Positions 56,023-64,000 of a DNA stretch of 64,000 nt are shown here, piece by piece. The stretch is from Nitratireductor pacificus pht-3B (GTDB lineage Bacteria; Pseudomonadota; Alphaproteobacteria; Rhizobiales; Rhizobiaceae). The translations under genes were made by a program, and so were the position numbers. The notes under the pieces were generated by a model. That model was not told the origin of the DNA and made no database searches. It saw only the letters and a list, made by a program, of their open reading frames with translations. The stretch covers positions 1 through 64,000 of the forward strand of contig NZ_AMRM01000019.1 of NCBI RefSeq assembly GCF_000300335.1, in the 5' to 3' direction. The stretch's first letter is position 1; each line of letters begins with the position of its first letter.

Positions 56023-56120
56023 CGTTCATCAGTCAGGTGGAAACACCCCACATCCGCATTAATGCGGAGAAGCGAGAAGATGGCCGGTTCAGCGCCTCAT
56101 CGAGACGTTGAACCGGTCTC
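56022..56120. repeat. Two-hairpin dispersed repeat, copy C (diverged)
   Basis: Third copy, between convergent plsC and the ChaC gene. The first hairpin is reduced to GGTG/CACC. The second is a 13-bp stem, 56082-56094 with 56106-56118, containing two G-U wobble pairs; compared with copy B, one stem pair has changed on both sides (C-G to G-C), so structure is kept while sequence is not. The right arm (56097-56120) is translated as the last residues of the ChaC protein. Confidence 0.8.
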
Positions 56121-56645
56121 ATCGACGCTCCGCCCGATCCGCGCCGCCACCGCCTCGAGCCAATGGTCGCGGATGCCGAGTGCCTTCAGGTGCTCGATCG
56201 TGTTGAGCACATAGTCCTCGTTGCGCCCCGACTGCCCGACCGAACCGTTGACGCGCTCCGCCGCATGGGCGACGTCGATGCCGCCTGCATATTGCTGATG
56301 CGTCCTGTCCACCACATAGGCGAGCGCCGCGACCGGTCGCCCGTCCTCCAGGCGCACCGGAAGATGGCGTTCGAGATAGACATTGGTGACCAGTTCCCGC
56401 TCGCGCAGATAGGCCACCGCCTCCTCGCGCAGCTCGCCCGGCACGCGGAAAGCCATCCCGAGGCAGGAGCCGCCGCGGTCCAGCCCCAGCACCAGGCCCG
56501 GCCGGTCCGGCGTGCCCCGGTGCACGTGAGAATAGACGCACAGGGCGCGCCGGTAGCCGTGAAGGCGTGCCTTCCGCGTCTCCACATGGGCGAAACCCGG
56601 CCGCCACATCAGCGATCCGTAGCCAAAGACCCAAAAATCGTCCAT
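56097..56645 (-). CDS. Gamma-glutamylcyclotransferase (ChaC family)
   Basis: Cleaves a gamma-glutamyl compound, in this family glutathione, releasing 5-oxoproline. The 182-residue protein has the substrate loop YGSLMWRPGF (9-18), RRALCVYS and the catalytic Glu region YLRERELVTNVY, followed by AYVVDRTHQQYAGG. The start at 56645 follows AGGCGAT; residues further upstream are not family-like. The last eight codons (DETGSTSR and stop) come from repeat copy C, so the natural C-terminus has been replaced or extended. Confidence 0.9.
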   Translation of the reverse strand: MDDFWVFGYGSLMWRPGFAHVETRKARLHGYRRALCVYSHVHRGTPDRPGLVLGLDRGGSCLGMAFRVPGELREEAVAYLRERELVTNVYLERHLPVRLEDGRPVAALAYVVDRTHQQYAGGIDVAHAAERVNGSVGQSGRNEDYVLNTIEHLKALGIRDHWLEAVAARIGRSVDETGSTSR

Positions 56646-56769
56646 ATCGCCTGCCCAATGCTTGTCAGAGCAATCCGGGATTTCCCTGAGTTGGGAATAA
56701 CGGAAATGCTCGCTTATCGTGTCGGGATCGGCCCGTCGCCTCAACGACCGGGTTAGCCGGAGGAACCGC

Positions 56770-57765
56770 ATGCCGTCAAGAAAGCCCGCCAGGCGCAGCT
56801 ACAGCCGCCGCTTCTTCTGGCTCCTCATGTCGATCGTCCTGGCGATCCTCGCCTACACCGGCGCGTGGTTCTATGCCGCCAACCTGCTTGAAACCCGCAC
56901 TGCCACCCTGATCGGCGGGTTGAACGGCAACCAGCGCCGGGTGAGCTGCGAGGAACCCACGGCGCGCGGCTATCCGTTCCGCATCGGCCTCTTCTGCCGC
57001 AGCGTCTTCTACGAGGACGCCGGGAACGGCGTCTCGCTCAGCGCCGGCGCGTTCCGCACCGCCGCGCAGGTCTACCAGCCCATGCGCACGGTCGGCGAGC
57101 TCGACAGCCCGGCGCGCATCGCCCTGCCCTTCCTCCCCGCCCTCAGGGCCGAATGGCAGAACATGCGCCTCAGCGCCCGCCTGACGGAGAAGCTGCCGCA
57201 GCGCATCTCCGGCGAAGCGCGGGAGCTGGTCATCGTTTCCGACGAAGCCTCGGCGCAGCCCTTCGCCCGGGCCGAAACGCTGCAGGCGCATATGCGCCGC
57301 AACGCGGCGGAGCTCGACGTGGCGCTCGTGGTTGACGCGCTCTCGCTGGCACCGGAAGTCACGGACAATGTCGCCGTTCCGCCGCTGACGGGCGACGTCG
57401 TGTTCACCGTCGATGATGGCGTCGCGATGCTCGACGAAGGGAGCCTGCGGCTGCGTGGACGCTCTGGAACGATCCAGAATATGCAGCTGAGGGCAACCGA
57501 CGGCGCTGCGGGGATAACGGTGCGCGGCCCCGTGGAGATCGGCGAAGACGGCCTGATCAGCGCCGAGCTGAAGGTCACGCTGACCCAGCCGCAGGCGATC
57601 GCCCGGCTTGCAACCGAGGCTTTCCCCGAACAGACCGACCGGATCCGTTCGGTCACGGCCGCCCTGTCCAGCCTTGGCTCCAACCCGACCCTGCCGGTGA
57701 CGATCCGCAATGGCCGGGTATCGGTGGGTTTCCTGCCGCTCGGCGACATTCCTCCCGTCGATTGA
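56770..57765 (+). CDS. DUF2125 domain-containing protein
   Basis: A 331-residue exported or anchored protein, conserved in alphaproteobacteria, function unknown. Residues 1-12 are basic, a helix follows (about 13-35, FFWLLMSIVLAILAYTGAWFYA), then a beta-rich domain with two cysteines near the front (RRVSCEEPTARGYPFRIGLFCRS) that could be disulfide-bonded. The ATG at 56770 has GGAGGAACCGC upstream. It is divergent from the ChaC gene and faces tyrA tail to tail with 3 bases between the stops. Confidence 0.88.
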   Translation: MPSRKPARRSYSRRFFWLLMSIVLAILAYTGAWFYAANLLETRTATLIGGLNGNQRRVSCEEPTARGYPFRIGLFCRSVFYEDAGNGVSLSAGAFRTAAQVYQPMRTVGELDSPARIALPFLPALRAEWQNMRLSARLTEKLPQRISGEARELVIVSDEASAQPFARAETLQAHMRRNAAELDVALVVDALSLAPEVTDNVAVPPLTGDVVFTVDDGVAMLDEGSLRLRGRSGTIQNMQLRATDGAAGITVRGPVEIGEDGLISAELKVTLTQPQAIARLATEAFPEQTDRIRSVTAALSSLGSNPTLPVTIRNGRVSVGFLPLGDIPPVD

Positions 57766-57768
57766 CGC

Positions 57769-58704
57769 CTACTGCTTCTCGGGATGCGCCAGGGCGTGGC
57801 GGCCGAAGTCCGGCACGTCGATGTCCTGGCCGGCCTCGATGATCGAGCGGCGAATGGCCCGTGTGCGGGTGAACATGTCGAATAGCTTGTCGCCGTCGCC
57901 CCAGCGGATCGCCCGCTGCAACGCCGACAGGTCTTCCGAGAACCGCGCCAGCATCTCGAGGATCGCCTCGCTGTTGTGCAGGCACACGTCCCGCCACATG
58001 GTCGGGTCGGAGGCGGCGAGGCGCGTGAAGTCGCGGAAGCCGGAGGCCGAATACTTGATCACTTCGGATTTGGTGACCGCCTCCAGGTCATCGGCGGTGC
58101 CGACGATGTTGTAGGCGATGATGTGCGGCAGGTGCGAGACGATGGCGAGCACCATGTCGTGATGGCCCGGGTCCATCGTGTCGACCATCGCCCCGCAGCG
58201 TTCCCAGAACGCCGTCAGGCGGGAAAGCGCGGCGGGATCAGTGCCCTCGAGCGGCGTCAGGATGCACCAGCGGCCGTCGAACAGCTCGGCAAACCCCGCA
58301 TCCGGACCCGAGTTCTCCGTGCCGGCGATCGGGTGTCCCGGGATAAACTGGACGCTCTCCGGCAGATGCGGCTGCATCTGCGCGATGACCGACGCCTTGG
58401 TCGAGCCCACATCGGTGACGATGGCGCCCGGCTTCAGCGCAGGGGCGATCGCCGACGCCACCGCGCCGGAGGCGCCGACCGGCACCGAGACGATCACGAG
58501 GTCCGCGTCGCGCACCGCTTCCGACGCATCGCTCTCATAGCGGTCGCCGAGGCCGAGAACGCGAGCGCGTTCCAGTGTCTCGCCGCTGCGGGTGGAGACC
58601 GTCACTGAGCCGGCCAGCCCTGCCCTGCGGATGGCATGCGCCAGGGACGAGCCGATCAGGCCGATGCCGATCAGCGCGACCTTGTCGAAAAGCGGTTCAG
58701 GCAC
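57769..58704 (-). CDS. tyrA: Prephenate/arogenate dehydrogenase
   Basis: Oxidative decarboxylation toward tyrosine. The 311-residue protein has the nucleotide-binding GIGLIGSS (13-20), the substrate His region PGHPIAGTENSG, and a helical C-terminal domain. There is no chorismate mutase or ACT domain, and the length fits the TyrC-type of alphaproteobacteria. It follows hisC by 2 bases, so the aminotransferase and this dehydrogenase probably work together in aromatic amino-acid synthesis. Confidence 0.92.
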   Translation of the reverse strand: MPEPLFDKVALIGIGLIGSSLAHAIRRAGLAGSVTVSTRSGETLERARVLGLGDRYESDASEAVRDADLVIVSVPVGASGAVASAIAPALKPGAIVTDVGSTKASVIAQMQPHLPESVQFIPGHPIAGTENSGPDAGFAELFDGRWCILTPLEGTDPAALSRLTAFWERCGAMVDTMDPGHHDMVLAIVSHLPHIIAYNIVGTADDLEAVTKSEVIKYSASGFRDFTRLAASDPTMWRDVCLHNSEAILEMLARFSEDLSALQRAIRWGDGDKLFDMFTRTRAIRRSIIEAGQDIDVPDFGRHALAHPEKQ

Positions 58705-58706
58705 GA

Positions 58707-59807
58707 TCAGGCTTCCATGAACTCGGCAAGCGCCGCAACGACGCCGCGATTGGCTTCCTCGAGCCCGACGCTGAGGCGCAGGGCGTTGGGGAAGCCGTAG
58801 GGCACCACGCGCCGCAGGACGAAGCCCCGCGCGCTCAAGAACGTATCGGCATCCTCCGCCGACTTGCCGCCATTGTCGGGGAAGTGGATGAGCAGGAAAT
58901 TGCCGACGCTGGGGGTCACGCGCAGGCCGAGCTTCGACAGTTCATGCGTCAGCCAGGCGAGCCACTTCTCGTTGTGCTCCACCGCCTGCTGCACATGCGC
59001 CTTGTCGCGGATCGCCGCCGCGCCGGCCTCGATGGCAAGCGCGTTGACGTTGAACGGCCCGCGCACCCGGTTGACCGCGTCGACCACATGCGCCGGTGCA
59101 TACATCCAGCCGATGCGCAGGGCGGCCATGCCGTGGATCTTCGAGAAGGTGCGCGTCATCACCACGTTCTCGCTCGAGGACACCAGCTCAATCCCCGACT
59201 CGTAGTCGTTCCGGCGCACATACTCCGCATACGCCGCATCGAGCACCAGAAGCACGTTGCCGGGCAGGCCCGCCTGCAGGCGGCGCACCTCGTCGACGGG
59301 GATGTAGGTGCCCGTCGGATTGTTCGGATTGGCGAGGAAGACGAGGCGCGTTTTGGGCGTGACGGCGGCGAGGATCGCATCGACCTCGGCGCGCTCGTTG
59401 TTCTCCTTCACAACCACCGGCTTGCCGCCCGCCGCCAGCGTCTGGATGCGGTAGACCAGGAACCCGTGCTCGGTGAAGACGGCTTCGTCGCCCGGCTTGA
59501 TATAGGTCTGCGCCAGGAGGCCGAGCAGTTCGTCGGAACCGTTCGAGCAGAGAATGTTGGCCGGGTTCAGCCCATGCGCATCGGCAATGGCGTTGCGCAG
59601 CCTCGTCGCCGAGCCGTCGGGATAGAGTTCCAGATGTTCCGCCGCCCTGGAAATGGCCTCCAGTGCCTTCGGCGAAGGGCCGAGCGGCGATTCATTGGAG
59701 GAGAGCTTCCACACCTTCGCCACGCCGGGCGCGCCTTCGCGGCCGGGCACATAGGCGGCGATATCCATGACGCCGGGCTTCGGTTCGGGACGGACAGACG
59801 CGCTCAT
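58707..59807 (-). CDS. hisC: Histidinol-phosphate aminotransferase / aromatic aminotransferase
   Basis: A PLP-dependent class I/II aminotransferase of 366 residues, with the PLP lysine Lys223 in [16 protein letters not shown] (161-168) and the HisC-like N-terminus [16 protein letters not shown]. In this position with tyrA it may act on prephenate or phenylpyruvate as well as histidinol phosphate; many HisC-type enzymes do both. The other his genes are not in the window, which favours a role in aromatic synthesis. Divergent from metA with its riboswitch. Confidence 0.92.
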   Translation of the reverse strand: MSASVRPEPKPGVMDIAAYVPGREGAPGVAKVWKLSSNESPLGPSPKALEAISRAAEHLELYPDGSATRLRNAIADAHGLNPANILCSNGSDELLGLLAQTYIKPGDEAVFTEHGFLVYRIQTLAAGGKPVVVKENNERAEVDAILAAVTPKTRLVFLANPNNPTGTYIPVDEVRRLQAGLPGNVLLVLDAAYAEYVRRNDYESGIELVSSSENVVMTRTFSKIHGMAALRIGWMYAPAHVVDAVNRVRGPFNVNALAIEAGAAAIRDKAHVQQAVEHNEKWLAWLTHELSKLGLRVTPSVGNFLLIHFPDNGGKSAEDADTFLSARGFVLRRVVPYGFPNALRLSVGLEEANRGVVAALAEFMEA

Positions 59808-59912
59808 TGAATGGTCCTGTGTTGGGAGAAACGACGAACGGATTTCCAGTTACGCCTTGTCTTCCCGATCGGGGAGCGACAGGCCGTCGGTTGCTTTAGA
59901 CCAAGACGGCGA

Positions 59913-59941
59913 TTGACGCAAAGAGAACCCCGCCGTAAAAA
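59913..59941 (+). promoter_or_regulatory. Probable metA promoter
   Basis: TTGACG (59913-59918) and TAAAAA (59936-59941) are 17 bases apart, so transcription would begin near 59948, only a few bases before the riboswitch. That agreement supports the assignment. Confidence 0.55.
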
Positions 59942-59951
59942 CCACCTTCGA

Positions 59952-60006
59952 TCCGTGGTGATTTGGCCGGTCGGCTTGCAGCCACGTAAAACAACTCGCT
60001 AAAAAG
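59952..60006 (+). ncRNA. SAM-II riboswitch
   Basis: Matches the SAM-II consensus: stem P1 CGTGG (59954-59958) with CCACG (59982-59986), the conserved TGATTT (59959-59964) after the 5' P1 strand, CTTGCA, and CGTAAA...GCTAAAA on the 3' side. GGCC in loop L1 (59965-59968) can pair with GGCC at 60006-60009 to close the pseudoknot. It lies in the leader of metA, the usual target, and should repress when SAM is high. Confidence 0.92.
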
Positions 60007-60029
60007 GCCGAACGAAGCAGATTTGCTGA

Positions 60030-60060
60030 GACCGGCCGCGATTTCGCCGCCGGTCTTTTT
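60030..60060 (+). terminator. Intrinsic terminator in the metA leader
   Basis: GACCGGC (60030-60036) and GCCGGTC (60049-60055) form a stem extended inward by GCG/CGC with a C-C mismatch and an ATTT loop, followed by five T and ATTT. It lies between the SAM-II aptamer and metA, 15 bases before the ATG. GGCCG at 60006-60010 can pair with CGGCC at 60033-60037 as an antiterminator. Confidence 0.85.
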
Positions 60061-60075
60061 ATTTGGAGCCTGCCG

Positions 60076-60996
60076 ATGCCGATCAAGATCCCCGATCAGC
60101 TTCCCGCCCGCGAAGTTCTCGTGCGTGAGGGTGTTTCCGTCATGGACGAACAGACGGCGCTGCGCCAGGACGTTCGCCCGCTGCAGATCGGGCTTCTGAA
60201 CCTCATGCCAAACAAGATCCGCACGGAAACTCAGTTCGCCCGCCTGATGGGTGCGACGCCCCTGCAGGTCGAGCTGACGCTCGTGCGCATCGGCAATCAC
60301 AAGGCCAAGAACACGCCCGAGGATCATCTCATCGCCTTCTACCAGACGTGGGAAGAGGTCAGCGCGCGCAAGTTCGACGGCTTCATCATCACCGGCGCGC
60401 CGGTGGAACTCCTGCCCTTCGAGGAGGTCACCTACTGGGACGAGCTCCGGCAGATCCTTGACTGGACCACCACCAACGTCCACTCCTCGCACTTCATCTG
60501 CTGGGGCGCCATGGCCGCCGCATGGCATTTCCATGGCGTTCCCAAGCACACGCTGGAAAAGAAGGCCTTCGGCGTCTACCGGCACCGCAACAACAATCCC
60601 GCCTCGCCCTATCTGGCGGGTTTCTCGGACGATTTCGCCATCCCCGTCTCGCGCTGGACCGAGGTGCGGGGCGCGGAGATCCCGTCCGGCTCGGGCCTGG
60701 AAGTGCTGATGGAATCGGACGAGACAGGCCCCTGCCTGCTCACCGAGGCGAAGGGCAACCGGCTCTACATGCTGAACCATATCGAATACGATTCCACCTC
60801 GCTGAAGGAAGAGTACGACCGCGACGTCGCCGCCGGAACGCCGGTGGCGGTGCCGCATGAGTACTATCCCAGGGATGACCCGAGCCGCCCGCCGCTCAAC
60901 CGCTGGCGCTCGCACGCGCATTTGCTCTTCGGCAACTGGATCAACCAGGTCTACCAGACGACGCCCTACGAGCTGGAGGATATAGGCGGGCGATGA
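60076..60996 (+). CDS. metA: Homoserine O-acetyltransferase (MetA type)
   Basis: Activates homoserine for methionine synthesis. The 306-residue protein aligns fully with the MetA family: the nucleophile Cys142 (ICWGAM), His235 and Glu237 (LNHIEYD). Residue 111 is Glu (TGAPVE), the position known to decide between acetyl-CoA (Glu) and succinyl-CoA (Gly), so the acyl donor is predicted to be acetyl-CoA. GGAG lies eight bases before the ATG. Expression should be controlled by the SAM-II/terminator leader. Convergent with the DUF1330 gene, 6 bases between stops. Confidence 0.95.
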   Translation: MPIKIPDQLPAREVLVREGVSVMDEQTALRQDVRPLQIGLLNLMPNKIRTETQFARLMGATPLQVELTLVRIGNHKAKNTPEDHLIAFYQTWEEVSARKFDGFIITGAPVELLPFEEVTYWDELRQILDWTTTNVHSSHFICWGAMAAAWHFHGVPKHTLEKKAFGVYRHRNNNPASPYLAGFSDDFAIPVSRWTEVRGAEIPSGSGLEVLMESDETGPCLLTEAKGNRLYMLNHIEYDSTSLKEEYDRDVAAGTPVAVPHEYYPRDDPSRPPLNRWRSHAHLLFGNWINQVYQTTPYELEDIGGR

Positions 60997-61002
60997 CGTC
61001 GC

Positions 61003-61323
61003 TCAGGCGAGCACGTCGAGCGCCTTGTGGCCCGCCCCGACGCCGTCGATCAGCAGGATCTCGCCTTCGGAATTGTCGGCGCGCAGCGGCTTGATCGCCT
61101 GGTAGGCGGGCGAGGCGTACCAGGCGCCGGCGGCAGTCCGGTCGGGGAACTCGATGACGATCAGGTCGCCGTGCCAGGAACCTTCCTTCACCTCGGGACG
61201 GGCACCGTGAACGATATAGCGGCCGCCGAAAGGCGCGAGCGTCGCTTCGATGCGCTCTACATACTCGACGATCGCGGGCCCCATCGTCACGCTGTGCAGA
61301 TGGCCGACGGCATAGGCTTTCAT
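61003..61323 (-). CDS. DUF1330 family protein
   Basis: A small cytoplasmic protein (106 residues) of the ferredoxin-like alpha/beta DUF1330 family, with MKAYAVGHLHSVTMGPAIVEY at the start and GDLIVIEFPDRTAAGAWYASPAY in the middle. Function unknown; dimeric alpha/beta barrel members include small monooxygenase-like proteins. The start at 61323 is preferred; nine earlier codons are unlike the family. The start codon lies 81 bases downstream of the flavin oxidoreductase gene, so they may be co-transcribed. Confidence 0.88.
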   Translation of the reverse strand: MKAYAVGHLHSVTMGPAIVEYVERIEATLAPFGGRYIVHGARPEVKEGSWHGDLIVIEFPDRTAAGAWYASPAYQAIKPLRADNSEGEILLIDGVGAGHKALDVLA

Positions 61324-61404
61324 GGTCTTTCCTCTCTTCGCATAAACCATACAAAGACCATGCGTCGCCTGCTGAATTGGAACAATTACATCAGAGGTAA
61401 TCGT

Positions 61405-62490
61405 TCACCCTTGTGAGGCACCTCGCCCGTGCAACAGCGTCTCGGCGTCGCGCATCAGCTTCACCGTCAGCTCCCCGGCCGGCATGGGTGCGGCGAGCGC
61501 GGCGGCCTGCCCTGCCCAGAGCGGAGAAAAATCGCTGATGCCGGCGGCTTCCGCCTTGGCGCGCAAAGGCCCGACGGCGGCGGTCGCCAGCGGGAATTCG
61601 GGGGCCGCATCGCTCATCGGCCCCACCTCGCCGACAAAGCGGTTCAGAAGCCCGCGTGCCGGGCGACCGGTGAAGACGTTGGTCAGCACCGTCCGGTCGT
61701 CGCGCGCCGTGGCGAGCGCCGCCCGGTGGCCGGCGCTGGTGAGCGCCTCCGGCGATTGCAGATAGGCGGTCCCCACCTGGACGGCCGAGGCGCCCAGCAT
61801 GAAGCAGGCCGCCACGCCGCGACCGTCCGAAACGCCGCCCGTGGCGATGACCGGCACCGAGACCGCATCGACCACCTGCGGAACCAGCGCCAGCGTGCCG
61901 GGCTGGGTGGCGATCCCCTCCTCCAGGAACACGCCGCGATGGCCGCCGGCTTCCGCCCCCTGGGCGATGATGGCGTCGCAGCCACGCTCCTCCAGGAAGC
62001 GCGCTTCGGCAACGGTCGTCGCCGAGGCGATCACCTTGGCGCCCGTCTCCTTGACCCGCCGCACGAGCGCGGGTTCGGGCAGGCCGAAATGAAAGCTCAC
62101 CACCTCGGGGCGGAATTCCTCGACGATGGCGCAGCTCTCCTCGCTGAACGGGTTGCGCCCGGCACCGGGTGGCGCCGCATCGGGGTCGATGCCGAATTCC
62201 GAATAGTAGGGCCGCAACCTCTGTCGCCAGCCCGCCTCGCGCGCCGCGTCGGGCACGGGCGGTACATGGCAGAAGAAATTGAGATTGACCGGACGATTGG
62301 TGCGCTGCCGGATGACCCCCATCTCGGTGCGGATCTTCTCCGGCGTCAGCATCGCGCAGGGCAGGGAGCCGAGTCCGCCCGCCTCACAGACCGCGATCGC
62401 CAGTTCGGAGCCGGCCGATCCGGCCATCGGCGCCAGAAGGATCGGACGCTCGATGCCGAAAAGCCTCGTTATGGCCGTGTCCATCGCCAT
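61405..62490 (-). CDS. NAD(P)H-dependent flavin oxidoreductase / nitronate monooxygenase
   Basis: A 361-residue TIM-barrel FMN enzyme of the nitronate monooxygenase family: PILLAPMAGSAGSELAIAV near the N-terminus, the catalytic-type His184 in GAEAGGHRG, and the phosphate-binding PVIATGGVSDGRGVAA. The reaction could be alkyl nitronate oxidation or an NADH:quinone type activity. Of the possible starts, the ATG at 62490 is best spaced (nine bases) from GGAGG at 62500-62504; GTG at 62496 and ATG at 62484 are less good. It follows the methyltransferase stop by 2 bases. Confidence 0.9.
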   Translation of the reverse strand: MAMDTAITRLFGIERPILLAPMAGSAGSELAIAVCEAGGLGSLPCAMLTPEKIRTEMGVIRQRTNRPVNLNFFCHVPPVPDAAREAGWRQRLRPYYSEFGIDPDAAPPGAGRNPFSEESCAIVEEFRPEVVSFHFGLPEPALVRRVKETGAKVIASATTVAEARFLEERGCDAIIAQGAEAGGHRGVFLEEGIATQPGTLALVPQVVDAVSVPVIATGGVSDGRGVAACFMLGASAVQVGTAYLQSPEALTSAGHRAALATARDDRTVLTNVFTGRPARGLLNRFVGEVGPMSDAAPEFPLATAAVGPLRAKAEAAGISDFSPLWAGQAAALAAPMPAGELTVKLMRDAETLLHGRGASQG

Positions 62491-62492
62491 GC

Positions 62493-63257
62493 TCACTGTC
62501 CTCCTTCTCCGATGCGGCGCACCGCGCCGATGCGGGTGGCGCCCTGTGGCGAAAGCGCCGGTACGAAGACGCGGCGCGAAGCGCGGGCCGTAACAGGAAG
62601 CCCCTGATAAAGCCGCTTCTCAGCTTCCACCACAAGCACACCGGCGAAAATCGGCCAGAACCGGCGTCCCGCCTGTTCCAAGAGTTGGTGCAGGCGCAGC
62701 ATGAAGCGCCGCTCCGAGGGCGGGAAATGCAGCGCATCGCCCCACGCGGTGGCCGTGAAATTGACCTCGCGCAACGCCTCGGCGAGCTGCGCACGCGAGA
62801 ACGGGCGGCCCGTGCCGAAGGGGGTGTGCTCGAAGCGGGCCCACATGCCGCGCCTGTTCGGCACGGCGATCACCAGCCGCCCACCCGGTGCCAGCACGCG
62901 CCAAATCTCCAGCAGGGTCTGCTGCGGGTTTTCCGCATGTTCAAGCGAGTGAACCATCAGGACGCGGTCGATTGAGGAATCGGGCAATGGCAGCTCCTCC
63001 TCGAACACCAGGGCGGTCGCGCAGGCGCCGCCGGCCGGCCAAGCGACAGCCCCCTGAACCGCCGGCATGAAGGCGAAGCTGCGTTCGGCATCCGCCCCGA
63101 AACGGTCGAGCCAGGGCAGCGTGTAGCCCAGCCCCACCAGCCTCTCCTTGCTGCCCTTCGACCAGATGGACGACAGGGCCATGGCGATGGACCGCTCGGC
63201 CAGGCGGCCGATCAGCGAGGAATAGAATGCCCTGAGAGCGACGATGTCCGAAATCAT
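62493..63257 (-). CDS. Class I SAM-dependent methyltransferase
   Basis: A 254-residue methyltransferase with a weak motif I but clear downstream motifs: LPLPDSSIDRVLMVHSLEHAENP (motif like Methyltransf_11) and EIWRVLAPGGRLVIAVPNRRG. The C-terminus is basic and ends RRIGEGGQ. It is divergent from gloB, an arrangement conserved in Rhizobiales, and near hisC-tyrA. Substrate unknown. Confidence 0.88.
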   Translation of the reverse strand: MISDIVALRAFYSSLIGRLAERSIAMALSSIWSKGSKERLVGLGYTLPWLDRFGADAERSFAFMPAVQGAVAWPAGGACATALVFEEELPLPDSSIDRVLMVHSLEHAENPQQTLLEIWRVLAPGGRLVIAVPNRRGMWARFEHTPFGTGRPFSRAQLAEALREVNFTATAWGDALHFPPSERRFMLRLHQLLEQAGRRFWPIFAGVLVVEAEKRLYQGLPVTARASRRVFVPALSPQGATRIGAVRRIGEGGQ

Positions 63258-63364
63258 GGGCGAACGGTATCCGGCTGCGCGGAGGACGGCAAGAATTGTC
63301 GCACCCGGCGTGACAAGCCGCCGCCCCGGCCCTATCGTCCGCGCGAAAAATGGAGGCGCGGACG

Positions 63365-64000
63365 ATGCCGCTTGAGATCGAACAGTTCATGTGCCGAAGC
63401 GACAATTTCGGCATCCTCGTCCACGACAGCGAGACGGGCGAGACCGCCCTGATCGATGCGCCCGAGGAACGCGCGATCCTCAAAGCCGTGGAACGCACCG
63501 GCTGGCGGCCGGACATGATCCTGACGACCCATCATCATCCCGATCATGTCGAGGCCAATCTGGCGCTGAAGGAGCGTTTCGGGCTGACCATCACCGGCCC
63601 CGCCACGGAGGCGGAACGCATTCCCGGCATCGACCGGCAGGTGCGCGAGGGGGACACGGTCCGCGTCGGCGCACACGAGGCGATCGTGATCGAGACGCCG
63701 GGCCACACGGCAGGACACATCTCCTATCATTTCGCCGGAGCCGGAATCGCCTTCACCGCCGACACGCTGTTTGCGCTCGGCTGCGGCCGCCTGTTCGAAT
63801 GCAAGCCGCCGGTGATGCTGGCCTCGCTCCAGAAGCTGGCCGCCCTGCCGCTCGACACTGTGATCTATTGCGGGCACGAATACACCGAAGCGAACGCCCG
63901 CTTCGCCCTCTCCATCGACCCGACCAACTCGGCGCTGAAGGAGCGCGCCGCCGAGATCGGCCGTCTTCGGGCAGAAGGCAGGCCGACCCTTCCGACCACG
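63365..64000 (+). CDS. gloB: Hydroxyacylglutathione hydrolase (glyoxalase II), 3' end missing
   Basis: Hydrolyses S-lactoylglutathione, completing methylglyoxal detoxification. The visible 212 codons run to the window end; glyoxalase II is usually about 255 residues, so roughly 40 are cut off. The metallo-beta-lactamase motif THHHPDH (55-61) has the metal ligands, with TPGHTAGH, ADTLFALGCGRLFE and the YCGHEYT motif. The ATG at 63365 follows GGAGG at 8-10 bases. It is divergent from the methyltransferase gene. Confidence 0.95.
   Translation, partial: MPLEIEQFMCRSDNFGILVHDSETGETALIDAPEERAILKAVERTGWRPDMILTTHHHPDHVEANLALKERFGLTITGPATEAERIPGIDRQVREGDTVRVGAHEAIVIETPGHTAGHISYHFAGAGIAFTADTLFALGCGRLFECKPPVMLASLQKLAALPLDTVIYCGHEYTEANARFALSIDPTNSALKERAAEIGRLRAEGRPTLPTT

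Overview
The window is a GC-rich, densely packed stretch of chromosome from an alphaproteobacterium, almost certainly of the order Hyphomicrobiales (Rhizobiales). The gene orders lysC-ptsP-prfA-prmC, ubiG//DUF1178-nitrilase-grxC-comF, argJ-GNAT-mutT, argH-lptM-lysA-TIGR02302, hpt//ftsEX and gloB//methyltransferase with hisC-tyrA nearby fit that order. So do a SAM-II riboswitch before metA and the families DUF4167, DUF2125 and TIGR02302. I cannot fix the genus from sequence alone. No phage, insertion sequence, CRISPR array or plasmid gene was seen.

Layout. 0-7 kb (minus strand): DUF4167 protein, prmC, prfA, ptsP, lysC. 7-15.5 kb: ubiG, a redox and salvage operon (comF, grxC, nitrilase, DUF1178), an NDUFAF5-like methyltransferase, a lone Flp pilin, argJ-GNAT-mutT, and a periplasmic parvulin ending in a strong terminator. 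15.5-26 kb: secA, a flippase translationally coupled to a BioF2/FemAB-type acyltransferase, a subtilisin autotransporter and an acyl-CoA synthetase. 26-35 kb: tRNA-Leu(CAA), yqaA, dsbB, HNH nuclease, alkA-type glycosylase, gluQRS, transporters, small membrane proteins, PduO-type adenosyltransferase, rhomboid protease. 35-43.8 kb: an electron-transfer and fatty-acid block (etfBA, hbdA, fadE), then a GGDEF-EAL protein with a cysteine-free periplasmic partner. 43.8-51 kb: QueD-like protein without the catalytic cysteine, tlpA, argH-lptM-lysA-TIGR02302. 51-56 kb: response regulator, hpt, ftsEX, ydcF, plsC. 56-64 kb: ChaC-like cyclotransferase, DUF2125, tyrA, hisC, riboswitch-metA, DUF1330, nitronate monooxygenase, methyltransferase and a gloB cut by the window end.

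The genes are mostly housekeeping: amino-acid biosynthesis (lysC, lysA, argJ, argH, metA, tyrA, hisC), translation termination, protein export and folding, beta-oxidation electron flow, division and envelope. The signals that plain gene calls miss are: a roughly 100-bp two-hairpin repeat present three times, each time exactly between convergent genes, with one copy supplying the C-terminal codons of its neighbour; a SAM-II aptamer wired to a terminator/antiterminator; the cysteine-less SUOX-type and QueD-like proteins; a 17-bp tandem repeat in the hpt leader; and a perfect TGC-type palindrome in front of hbdA. I did not find a convincing wholly new multi-gene system.
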